From assembly GCA_964020085.1 (NCBI GenBank), contig OZ026606.1, forward strand, positions 8,137,483 through 8,201,482: 64,000 bases of DNA, written 5' to 3'. Source of the DNA: Micromussa lordhowensis. Taxonomy: Eukaryota > Cnidaria > Anthozoa > Scleractinia > Lobophylliidae. Position 1 is the stretch's first letter. Each line of letters opens with the position of its first letter. Below, piece after piece: positions 34,581 through 46,500 of this stretch. The translations under genes were made by a program, and so were the position numbers. The notes under the pieces are model-generated. The model searched no databases. It saw only the letters and a list, made by a program, of their open reading frames with translations, and had not been told where the DNA came from.

Positions 34581-37500
34581 TCAAAGAACAATTACATCGT
34601 CTTCGTCTTCGTCCACAAGAGCGTTAGACACCCTTGCTCGTTTCGCGTTCTTCATGTCTTGTTGTTCTTCCGCTTCCAGTTGGGATTCGTCAGCTTTTCT
34701 CTTTCGAGACGGCGTTGGTTCATCAACTACCATCAATTCCTCCTCGTTCCCGCCTAACAAACGAACGAGACTGAATTAGTCCAACTCAAAAGTGATACTT
34801 GCGGTGTAATTTAGAGTCATTTCAGGTCTATCCTTTTAAACCGCTATCTGTTTTGGTTGTGTCACAACACAGCACTTTTCCTACCGTTTTCGGGTTGAAA
34901 CTAATCGATAACAGTTCGCGGGCTGCGTTCTTCCGTCTTAGGTTGGTAGGATTGTTTGAGGTTTTCTAGTCTCTAATAGGGAAAAGCCGTTTTCAGTTGA
35001 CTTAGCAGAAATAACATTTCTTTTTTCCCAACAGTAAATGGGAAACCCAACGAGCTAAGGCAGAACATGACCTACGTGAAACAGTTTGTCAGAGTTTACA
35101 TGATAAACAATATGAAGGGTGACTGAAGTGTGGTAATACCAAAAACGATTTACCCAAGGAACAAGTCAAGAGCAAAATTTTGAAACAAGTAGGAATTGAC
35201 AGGCTTCAATACTTTATAGTTCGAAGAGTTCAACACTGATTTATCATCTCCGCTCAGTGAAAATTACTCAGTTCAATGTTAATTCTCTGACTTCTAGCTT
35301 TAATAACAATAGCAGTGTGTGGCTCAACACTGCGTTGAAATTTTACAGAATAATAGTCGCCTTACTATGAAAAAGCTTTATCCCTTCAACAAAACATATC
35401 CTCTGAAAACGCTCGAAACATCAGCTGCTTTTTATCTTGTAAGGCGAAAGGCGGCTGAAAGCTAGCGCACAACTACTGCCTCAGTGTTGTTCAGGGCTGG
35501 AAAAAAATTACAGCTTGCCTCCCGGACAAACAGCTCTCAAATTCAGCTTGCCCTAGGAAAGTCTTATTCTACTGGGTTTTATTTAGTTTGCAGACGAATG
35601 GCAAGTCACAACACATTTTTCGAGTCCTGAACTTGTTCTAAAGAGATGTACCGTTGCTAAGCAACTTCAGACTCAGCCCGAGTTGTCACGTTAACGCTAA
35701 TCTCTGTCACGAAGATCCTTACTTGACGACCAAAGCAGCGGCTGTAAAGAAGCATTTACTACGAACTATTCTATTGTTATTCTTACCCGTCGCAGCTTGG
35801 TTCTGTTTTTCTTCTGGTTCTGTCGAAGGGCCGGGCTTAGGACTGACAGGTCTGGGGGCCGGTACATCACCTTCCACTTCAAACTCTAACTCGCTCTCTA
35901 AATTATCTCTATAATGAAATTATTGCGAGTAATAGATGATTAGAAAGAGGTTATGAATTAGCAGCCAGAGATTGGCGTACAACGCCAAATGAAAGTAATT
36001 TACACTGTCAGTTACAGCGAACAAAAAGGCCTTGAACCAATCAAAACATGCCAGCGATGTCAAGCGCGGGAAAGCCAAGTCACTGATTGGTTTTGGTTTC
36101 GCTCCTGATTGGTTCAAAACAACAGCATCTTTCTTCCCATTGGTTAGAGTTCTAACGAATTATTTTTCAACCAATCACAGAGCAAACGTCTTAATCTCCT
36201 CTCTGGTTGTTGTCCGGTTCCAACAATATCGATGAAACGAAAGCCACATATTTAATGGATTCAGCTTCCATGTGAAGTTCAATTTTTTCCTACCGACAAT
36301 GGAACGAAGGAAGAGTTTTCAAGGACTCTAACTTTTGTAAGCAACTGTTTTCCAATATACAAGTCAATATATGAAAGATCATATTTCCTAACAAGTTAAC
36401 ATTTAACCGATTACATCTAAATGACATGTCAGATAAAACTCCATAAATCGAGTTATATGTTATGTATTTGTGTAGCCAGTAAACCTGTGTTGAATGTTGA
36501 GAACAAGCTGGTAGTTTTGAAGGAAATCGTCCGCTTGTAATCTCGCGCTGTTACCAACGTGGAACTCGCTTAACGTCTTTGGTAAATTTTCTACCAAAAA
36601 AGAAGAGAGAAGTAACGTTACTGGAAGCCCGTTCAGGGTTAGGGTAGAGTGTAAGCACGAGAAATTCGAAGAGTTGAAAATGGTCAATCTCAGTAAGACC
36701 TAACAATTAAGAGGGAATCCACCAGAAGTTCGAGTAACAAGTGGGCAAAAACTTTGTACCAAGATTATTTACATCGTATTGCAATCAAAAGAAATCGTTA
36801 TAATAACACCAGATGTCGAAAACAAATTTTGAAGTTCATATGAAACACTTGAAAGTACTGGTGAAATGAACCTGATGGTGAAATTTTACCTGTGTTTGCA
36901 CAACCTGTGTCTGGGAAATTGTTTTTGGTGTTATTTCAGGTAACTATTTGCATCTTTAGCTTTTAGAAAATGCGAAAAGGATTATACTCAAAATTATTCT
37001 GGTACAACGGCTTGTTCCCCTTAAAAATTAAATTCCTGGATTTCTTATCGGATTTTAACCTACCGTCCGTTTCGCCTTCTTCGCTTGATATTAATATGCT
37101 GCCTGAGAACAAAAAACGAATCGTTTTAAAGTTAGCAACTGTACTTTTCCGTCCAGGAAACGTACTTAGGGCTGGTTTTCGGACATTCCTTAATTCCATC
37201 GTACCTCTCAGCTTTATTTCTTAGTCTCCCGCGAATTGACTACTCCGTATCAAAGCTCCGTGGGTGGTAAGCGTGTGAAAAACGGGAATATCAAGCGAAC
37301 CGTCAGTTATAGAGTAAAGTTGCAAGGAGCTGTCTGGGCTCGAAGTTTCTCAACTAAATAAGCGTTACACGTTAATGAAACAAAAAGAGAACTAACCTTT
37401 GCCATCCTCTATTTCGACATCCGGGGCCACCATTCCAAATCTTTCCTTAAGTATCTACATTTAATAAACGAAAGAAACGTTTTTTGTTCTTTTTTAGTTC

Positions 37501-40500
37501 TTTGTTACATAAAGTTACCTAACGAAATTCTTTTCCAGATTGAGTTCTGTATTTGCTGAGCTCTGCAGCGGTTGTAAAAATCTTGTTCGACTAACGAATC
37601 AGAGGAAACACTGCTGTTTATTTTTTCGACCAATCAGGAAAGCCAATCGTGAGGTGCTGCGCGCGTGATTTCCCGCGCTTGGTATCGGATGTATATGTTC
37701 TGATTGGTTTATTAGTCAGATCATTTGCGTCTGTTTTGATTGGCTAAATGTGATTTGAATGGATTTCGGGTTTGGTTTAACGGCAAGATGAGAAAAACGC
37801 TGCAACGATAAGAATGACGCATTAGAGAAAACAGAATATTCCAGCTCACCTTTTCTTCTAACGTCTTGACTGTGAGAGTTTCTGTGTTTACGAAAACAGT
37901 CACCTAGAGGTAAAGAAATCCGGAAAATCACAAATCAATCTTTCAAACAGAGAAGACATAATTACTATTTTTACTCACCAATGCAATTTAGTTATTATTA
38001 AGAAAACTACACAACTCTTTTTATGTTACTTTAAGAAACTTTTTCGAAGATATGCCAATGATAGTTCCCCTTCAAATGTCACGGCCATCGAGTCATTTTT
38101 GAGACGTAGAAAAACCGCATTTTAATAGTTTAAGTGTAAAACAACACCTGACTGAAAAAGGAAATGGTAAAGGTTGGAAAAGATTGGGAACACTGATTAC
38201 AACAAATAATGAACTTGAAAATTCAAGGTAAATGTCCAAGAAATGCATTTTGTAACGTAGAAATCAGTAGACCTCGAAAGTGACAAATGGATAAGACAGC
38301 TAATAGAATTTCAATCATTTCTGCATATAACATGGTCTTCAAAATTCATGTTTCTTTTGCTTTCCTAACCTCGGGTTTGGTAGCACAAACGTAGCACTTG
38401 GGGTTTGGAGGAACCAGGCTACAGGGCACTAATAATCTCTTCCTTGGATTGGGTTGTCGGTTAAGATAGATCTGCAAGCGAGAATAAAATAACAATTGAA
38501 AGTACATGTATAAAGAAAAATGCCAGCCAAATACTCTCACGTACATGTACACTTGAGCTGTCAATCAAGCTCTAATTTTCTCAAAAGTCAGACTGATTAA
38601 CTATTGAATAAATTTTTAAAAACGATCAAAATGCATCAATTCAATATGGTTTCTGTTCGACGTGAGAACAATTAATGCAAACCAAGGTGTACAGTGTTCA
38701 TTTCAGACAATGTAGCTTTATTTAATGAACAGACTAACCGTTTTACATTTCTCCAGCTTTCCATTCAGGATGTTAAGAGCCTGCATCACTATCACGCCTG
38801 AAATGATTGCATTGGTTGTGGCGATGGCTGGAATAATATTGCCTGCCATAGCTATAAAAATAAGAAAAGGAAAGCACCGATGTCACATCACCACCTCAAG
38901 AAAATAGTAAAACCAGAATTGTCCAGGTATAATTAACTTGGTGCAGCTCTTTTATAGTTTTAGTTACACTCTTTTACAAAGTAGTATAGAAATTAATCCA
39001 TGTACTTTAATTTCCCCCTGACTCCTAGTGTCGTTGCATACTTCTCCAAGTCTTGCAATATTTTGGCAAGCCTGTAATGTTACTCGCTAAACTGTCTAAT
39101 AAGAGATTTATTCTCCAACGTTTTTCTTTTCGACTGAGGCAATGTATTGCCCAACAGCACTGACGCTAAGACCGAAAAAAATCGACAAAAAATAGAACAA
39201 ACTGTTCCGAGCATTGGTTTCCTGGAAAACAAGTACCCCGGGATTTGTCCTCGTTTTGAACGTTATGTGTATTCTACAGACTTGTGCATGCTTTTTTTTA
39301 CAAGTATGGTAAGTGAGAAACTGTTTTGAGTCAGTGGTACATGTATGTGTAGTTTAGAACCCATATTATTCTACAGTTACATTAAAAATGATAACGGATT
39401 TACACATAAAATACGGGACAAGGTTTTTGTTCCAAACCTTTTACATCAAAGCGACTCTTCATGGTTATACTAAAAATGTGCGCTCTGATATTTGCGGCAC
39501 TCGTTACAAAGTCCATCGAAGCTGGGTCATCCTGTGGATTGTGAGTAGTAATCAAGTAAACATGAATTTTTAACAATTATTTTATTCACATCAACTCTAA
39601 CTTTCAACCATTACAACAAGCATGTACTACCATCACCAGCCTTAAATAAGGATGGCACATGCTAGGGGACATGAAGCTTGGACATGTTGCAGCGACAGTT
39701 TATCTTCAAATCAAATCAAATCAAATCACTTTAATAGAATCATCCACAAGATATCTTGTGTAACATGCCCATTTTTTCGAAAACGTTCTACTGTGGGGAC
39801 AAACATTTGACACATTTCCTATTGAATGTGATTTTACGGATCATGAAACACTGACCTTATCCCACACCAGGTCTTCTCCTCTTGCTAGCAGCTGATGCTT
39901 TAGAATATCAATGCTGAAACAAAAACATTACGTTTTCCATTAAATTTTGCATTGTTTAAAAGTAAACATGGTATACCTGGACCAAAAACACACATACAAC
40001 TAAACTGAATGACAGACACCTGGAAAATTTTCTGTCGTAACACTATAAAAGCTTTCAAGATGCTAAGAATTTTTTTTTATATTGATTATTGTGCAAACCT
40101 TACAGGAAGTCCATCGGAATTCCAAGGGTCTCAGCTGCTAACATTTTAAAGTAAAACTTGGAAACTAAACTGGCAATTCCAGAGGGGTTGATTAGGGATT
40201 TCAAATTAAAAACCTTTCCATGAGGGATATGGAGATTTTCTGGAAGTTTCCAAAAGCAAGGAGGGTGCTTTAAACTAAAATGAAATTACATGCATGCATA
40301 TTCATCCTATTAGGTTACATAGTTTACGGGCATACTTAATATACATGTGTGTAAGAATATTTGACTTGCAACAGCTTTAAAATGGCATAGCAAACATGGG
40401 TATAGGGTGCATACCGTATTTATTCGATTAAGCGCCCTGGGCACTTATTTAATTTTTGGACCTTCAGGGTGGGCGCTTATTTGAGGTAGGCGCTTATTCG

Positions 40501-43500
40501 AGGCTGGGCGCTTATTAAATTTTCACCATTTTCAGCAAGGAAAAAGTTTATTTTGTAACAAAACAATAAATAATAAAAAAACATGAAAAAATATTTGAGC
40601 ATAATTTTAACTGTTCGTTGTTCGGTTTATGCCCAGGACTAACTACTAATTGTTCGGTCTTCAAAGAATAATATACTCTCAAACAACTTCAATGTCATCG
40701 TCACTCATGGACATTTCAGTTGAAACTCTGAGAAAAATTCCAACATTCTCATAGAGTTTTCAAACAATGAAATTATAGATTGTGAGCCATTAAAGAAATA
40801 CCGTAATAATCAATACCTATTTGCTTTTGTACACTTTATTTACCGTACTTATGTTTTGGGGAGGGGGGGGGGGCACTTATTCGAGGTTGGGCGCTCAAAG
40901 TTATTTTTTTGGGGGGTGGGGTGGGCGCTTATTCAAGGCTGGGCGCTTATTAACTTTTCCTACCTAAAGGGTGGGCGCTTATTCGAGGTTGGGCGCTTAA
41001 TCGAATAAATACAGTATATTTATTAAATTGGAAAAAAGCCATGGCAATTTAAAGCTGAAAGGATTAACCAACCTTTGGCTAAAGATGTTAGCACACTCCT
41101 CTAGGCGCCACACTCTTTGGTCCTGTAAACCATTGTCTGCCTCCTTTTCTTCATTATTAAATGCTGAAATTAAATAAAAATTCTAATTTGCAATTCAGAG
41201 AAAATCTGTGACCTAAGCATAAATTTATGAATAAAATTGTACATCTGACCAATAACTATGGGCCGCCGTCACCACCAAAAATACAAACAATACAAACAGT
41301 CTAGCATAAACAGAAATGGTTTAAACGTCCTTTGTTAGTTGATACAGGTTATATGGAAATGATGCAGTTCCAATGCACTTGGACCGGTTGTCTTTGGTGG
41401 AATGGGATACTCAACCAGTAAATGGTTTATACAGTTTAGAAACTGTCTAGCCGCCCTTGTCAAAACGGTACAATGAACACCCGATTGATTCAGTCTAAAT
41501 GTAAGTAGTTTAGCTCCAGTTTGTTAAATGGTACAACATAAAAAGATCTGGTTATGTCAAAGAACGAATAGGCTAGCTCTTTCTGTTCAAGCGGCACAGC
41601 ATAGTTTAAACTGGGCTAGAGTGATGTCAAATGGGATAGCGTTACATGAAATGGCAGAGCATAGTAACAATTGATACAGGGTAAGATGAAATAGCTGAGC
41701 ATGAAATGGCACAGAGTCGAGCGAAACAGTTCAGCGTGATGTCGAATGAGTCAGCCCCGGATGAAATGGCACAGTATTTGGTGAAGTTATACAGAGTAAT
41801 ATCAAATAGCACAGCTTTGCGTGAAATAGCTTGGCATACATTCAGACGGTGCAGCCTAAGACCACGTACACAGCTCGGCGTGAAGTGGTACAGCGTAACA
41901 TCAAATGGCACAGCATTGCGTGAAATGGTTCAGCATACATCCAGACTGATTAGGGCGATAATAAGTGAGCAGAACATGTTCAGAACTAGCTCAGCAATGC
42001 AATGCATGAAACATAGTATCTGAAGTAATAGAGTATTGCTACGAAGTTGGTCTAGCGTGAAACTGGGTATAGGTGGCGTGACATCAGTGCGCCGAAACCA
42101 CCAAAAATACAAAACACGAATGGAACAGCCAAGAGTAAACTGAGACAGAGGTCGGTATGACGTCACCCTTGTGAAATTTTGGCGCCAAACATTGAGAGCT
42201 CATTCAGTCAGCGTGATGTCTGTAACCTCGTTTCATCCTATTTTGGTAAGTCTCCTTCCTTATTTCGTTTCACAAGGCTGTATGAATTCCCTGCAGTTCA
42301 AGAATAAATGCTTTTGTTATTTCACGGAATATCATTTCACCACAAAAACCCGACACAATAATATTACATTTCCATGTGCTCTCTGCTGTGTCTGACAGGA
42401 ATATTAAATTCCATTGTTTCACTGATTGTCGATGTTCCCATCGTCATTTTAAACTCCGTTGTACTTTTTGAATTAATTGGATCGTTGATAAACTCTTGTA
42501 GTCGGTCAAGGCTGCGAAAAGTACCGTCTACTAGACGAGAGAACTGTTTATTACATAACTGCTGTTCAATGATTAAATTTTGTGTCACGCAATAATCAGT
42601 AACGTAACATAGGAAGTCCTCTCTCGGTTGCTGGAGGTAAACAAAGGGAGAATATTGCAATAAATATTGCATTGAAATTAAAAAAAATCAGCTATGAAAT
42701 TAAATCCCTGATCTCACAACTCTAAAAGGCCTTAAAATTACTCCAAGCAATGGCAAAAAACAGAGAGAGGAGAAAAAGAAAAGGGGAGTAAAAGAGTGGA
42801 TGAAAAAAAAAATACTGACACTCCGTCTACTTTAGAGACGCTTGATTTCTTGACACTGTTTTCATATATAGATATGCCTGGATTTATGAAAACGCTGTTA
42901 AAGAACGGCGTGCCCTAACCGAAGTCTCAAAAGTTGGCGATATAAGAATTGAAAGTTAAGTCAGTATTTTTTTGATGTAAGTATATATGAAATAATTCAT
43001 ATATTTGAACTGCGGTCATAGATGAAAGTGAAGAATGATGAAAAATCAGGCTTCTTCTTTCCAGTTGCTTAAATTGGAAAATTCACTGCGAGGATCATTC
43101 TTCACTTTCATCTGTGACCGCAGTTCAAATATATGAATTATTTCATATATACTTACATCATTTCACTCCTCACGGGAAGATATGAACTCAACGAATTGAC
43201 CTCGCTTCTAATGTGTGGCTTCATAGTTTAGTTGGTAGAGCATCGCACCGGTATCGCGGAGGTCACAGGTTCGAATCCCGTTGAAACCCTGATTTTTTTT
43301 TCAGGCTTCTTCTTTCCAGTTGCTTAAATTGGAAAATTCACTGCGAGGATCATTCTTCACTTTCATCAGTAGTTTTTTTTTCTTATCAACTAGTTTAACT
43401 ACATTTTATGGCTCTCCTTTTCCCTTTTTTTTGTCTAATCTTCATAGCTTGTGTATCTTCATGTAGTGTTTTCTATTCTTTTTACTTTCTGGAATTTTAG

Positions 43501-46500
43501 TATCCATTTCTTTTTGTTTTTCAGCTGTTGTGCATGCATTCTAAACACATGGACTTTCGACGGGAACTCTCAAACAGCTTGCACGAAATAATAAATGGCC
43601 TCGAAGGGAGTGACCAACAGACCGTTAGTTTAAGGCTAGAGGTTCTGTATGAGACCGCGTTGATTAATGGGGACGTACCTCTAGATGTAGACTTTCTAAA
43701 AGTCCTTTCAATAAGGTCGACTTGTGGCAAGTCTACTCTAGATGCCATTGATTTAATTGACCAAGCACGCAAACAACTCATTGCAATTCAGAATCTTCAT
43801 CAGCCTTTTCACAGCTATCAAGCACCACTATTGAATGACTGCGGATGGGCAACGCGGAAGACCCAAGTTTTCGATATCGGAGCAACAGTTATTGTTTTTT
43901 AGAGGTATAAAGAGGAGAACTTCACTGTTTTTAGTTGTGGTATACGCCATCACTTTTGCTTTATTTTGCCGCAGTACTAAGGAGAGTTAGAGTTACTTGC
44001 CAGACATTTTTTTTTTACCCTGCGAGCAGTCACTTTCTCTTAAAAACAGACAGGCGTGGGAATGGACTGTCAAACAGTCTCCTATTCCAAAGCTTCATAC
44101 ATGTATGTATCTTCTGTTTCATTCTGCCTGTGAAGTTTTGTATTTCCATCAACACATTGACATCTATAATCTAGCCGCTGTGATTTTTTTGTGAAAACGC
44201 GATATCTTCCACAGTGTAAAATGGGGTTGACAGGCCTGCACGACTCCCAAGCGCGTGTTTAAGCCTTTTTCATAGCTTGGCTTTCACGAGTATATCTTTG
44301 AGCGAACGCCCTCTTTTGTATGAGACGAGGGGCGGATCTCTGTAGATTTCGCTCAGTAATGGTTGTTGTTCAATTAAATGCCATTTTTTCATGAGAAAAT
44401 GTTTAGATTTGGCACTGATGGTTGATATGTTGTGACAAGGTTGGAGGGCTAATTTCCTCCCATCAAATTTCACTTCTAAGAGAGTCGTCTCAATTAACTT
44501 CTCCGGGTAGCCTAGACGTAACCTAGAAGTAGACGGAGTGTTAGTATTTTTTTCATCCACTCTTTTACTCCCCTTTTCTTTTTCTCCTCTCTCTGTTTTT
44601 TGCCATTGCTTGGAGTAATTTTAAGGCCTTTTAGAGTTGTGAGATCAGGGATTTAATTTCATAGCTGATTTTTTTTATTTTCAATGTAATATTTATTGCA
44701 ATATTCTCCCTTTGTTTACCTCCAGCAAACGAGAGAGGACTTCCTATGTTACGTTACTGATTATTGCGTGACACAAACTTTAATCATTGAACAGCAGTTA
44801 TGTAACAAACAGTTCTCTCGTCTAGTAGACGGTACTTTTCGCAGCCTTGACCGACTACAAGAGTTTATCAACGATCCAATTAATTCAAAAAGTACAACGG
44901 AGTTTAAAATGACGATGGGAACATCGACAATCAGTGAAACAATGGAATTTAATATTCCTGTCAGACACAGCAGAGAGCACATGGAAATGTAATATTATTG
45001 TGTCGGGTTTTTGTGGTGAAATGATATTCCGTGAAATAACAAAAGCATTTATTCTTGAACTGCAGGGAATTCATACAGCCTTGTGAAACGAAATAAGGAA
45101 GGAGACTTACCAAAATAGGATGAAACGAGGTTACAGACATCACGCTGACTGAATGAGCTCTCAATGTTTGGCGCCAAAATTTCACAAGTGTGACGTCATA
45201 CCGACCTCTGTCTCAGTTTACTCTTGGCTGTTCCATTCGTGTTTTGTATTTTTGGTGGTTTCGGCGCACTGATGTCACGCCACCAATACCCAGTTTCACG
45301 CTAGACCAACTTCGTAGCAATACTCTATTACTTCAGATACTATGTTTCATGCATTGCATTGCTGAGCTAGTTCTGAACATGTTCTGCTCACTTATTATCG
45401 CCCTAATCAGTCTGGATGTATGCTGAACCATTTCACGCAACGCTGTGCCATTTGATGTTACGCTGTACCACTTCACGCCGAGCTGTGTAGTACGTGGTCT
45501 TAGGCTGCACCGTCTGAATGTATGCCAAGCTATTTCACGCAAAGCTGTGTTATTTGATATTACGCTGTATAACTTCACCAAATACTGTGCCATTTCATCC
45601 GGGGCTGACTCATTCGACATCACGCTGAACTGTTTCGCTCGACTCTGTGCCATTTCATGCTCAGCTATTTCATCTTACCCTGTATCAATTGTTACTATGC
45701 TCTGCCATTTCATGTAACGCTATCCCATTTGACATCACTCTAGCCCAGTTTAAACTATGCTGTGCCGCTTGAACAGAAAGAGCTAGCCTATTCGTTCTTT
45801 GACATAACCAGATCTTTTTATGTTGTACCATTTAACAAACTGGAGCTAAACTACTTACATTTAGACTGAATCAATCGGGTGTTCATTGTACCGTTTTGAC
45901 AAGGGCGGCTAGACAGTTTCTAAACTGTATAAACCATTTACTGGTTGAGTATCCCATTCCACCAAAGACAACCGGTCCAAGTGCATTGGAACTGCGTCAT
46001 TTCCATATAACCTGTATCAACTAACAAAGGACGTTTAAACCATTTCTGTTTATGCTAGACTGTTTGTATTGTTTGTATTTTTGGTGGTGACGGCGGCCCA
46101 TAAATAACAGCCCTTTGCAGGATTGCTACAAATTGATACCATGTTTATTTTGTGTTGAAACCATTTACTATGCAGTAGTACATTAAGGTGGGCATGCACG
46201 AGAGAACAAGTTCCTGCAACTGGTCGCTGCAACGAATCTTGAATTGAGAAGCCGGCAAGCCTCTCTTTGGGTAGGAAGAGGGGGGGGGGGGGGGGTGTGG
46301 TGCTGGGGTTGAATTTTTTAAACTTAACAGCATTCTATCGGTCATGTCACCTACAGTATTTTCTCAAAAGCAAGAGGCTGGGCATGTTCACAATAATTAA
46401 TAATATTGAAGAAATGGAAAGAAAATTTAACAGTTTATTAGCTAGAATACAATCAACAGTTAAGGCATTATCTCATCCACTGGAGATGAAATGCTACAGT

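Larger units (their letters stand above)
41257..46102. mobile_element. giant foldback element in UBA2 intron 8
   Basis: The left arm is 41257-42832 and the right arm is 44527-46102, each about 1.58 kb and nearly identical in inverted orientation. The visible differences are scattered single bases and a 3-bp indel (the ACGTACACAGC region against ACGTACTACACAGC). The outer ends are TATGGGCCGCCGTCACCACC and its complement, flanked by TA. The spacer (42833-44526) holds a tRNA-like composite repeat, a 124-codon frame and a retroelement fragment. The element makes up most of the 5.46-kb intron and ends 93 bp before the exon 9 acceptor. Confidence 0.9.

Noticed and set aside
41706..42023. 105-codon frame in the left foldback arm, with a 106-codon twin in the right arm
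   Set aside because: It runs through the degenerate tandem repeats, so its repetitive protein is a by-product of the repeat and not evidence of a gene.
43217..43288. Functional tRNA gene with good A and B boxes
   Set aside because: The acceptor, T-arm and anticodon stems each contain mismatches, the base before the anticodon is not T, and SINE-type flanks surround it. It is a tRNA-derived SINE.
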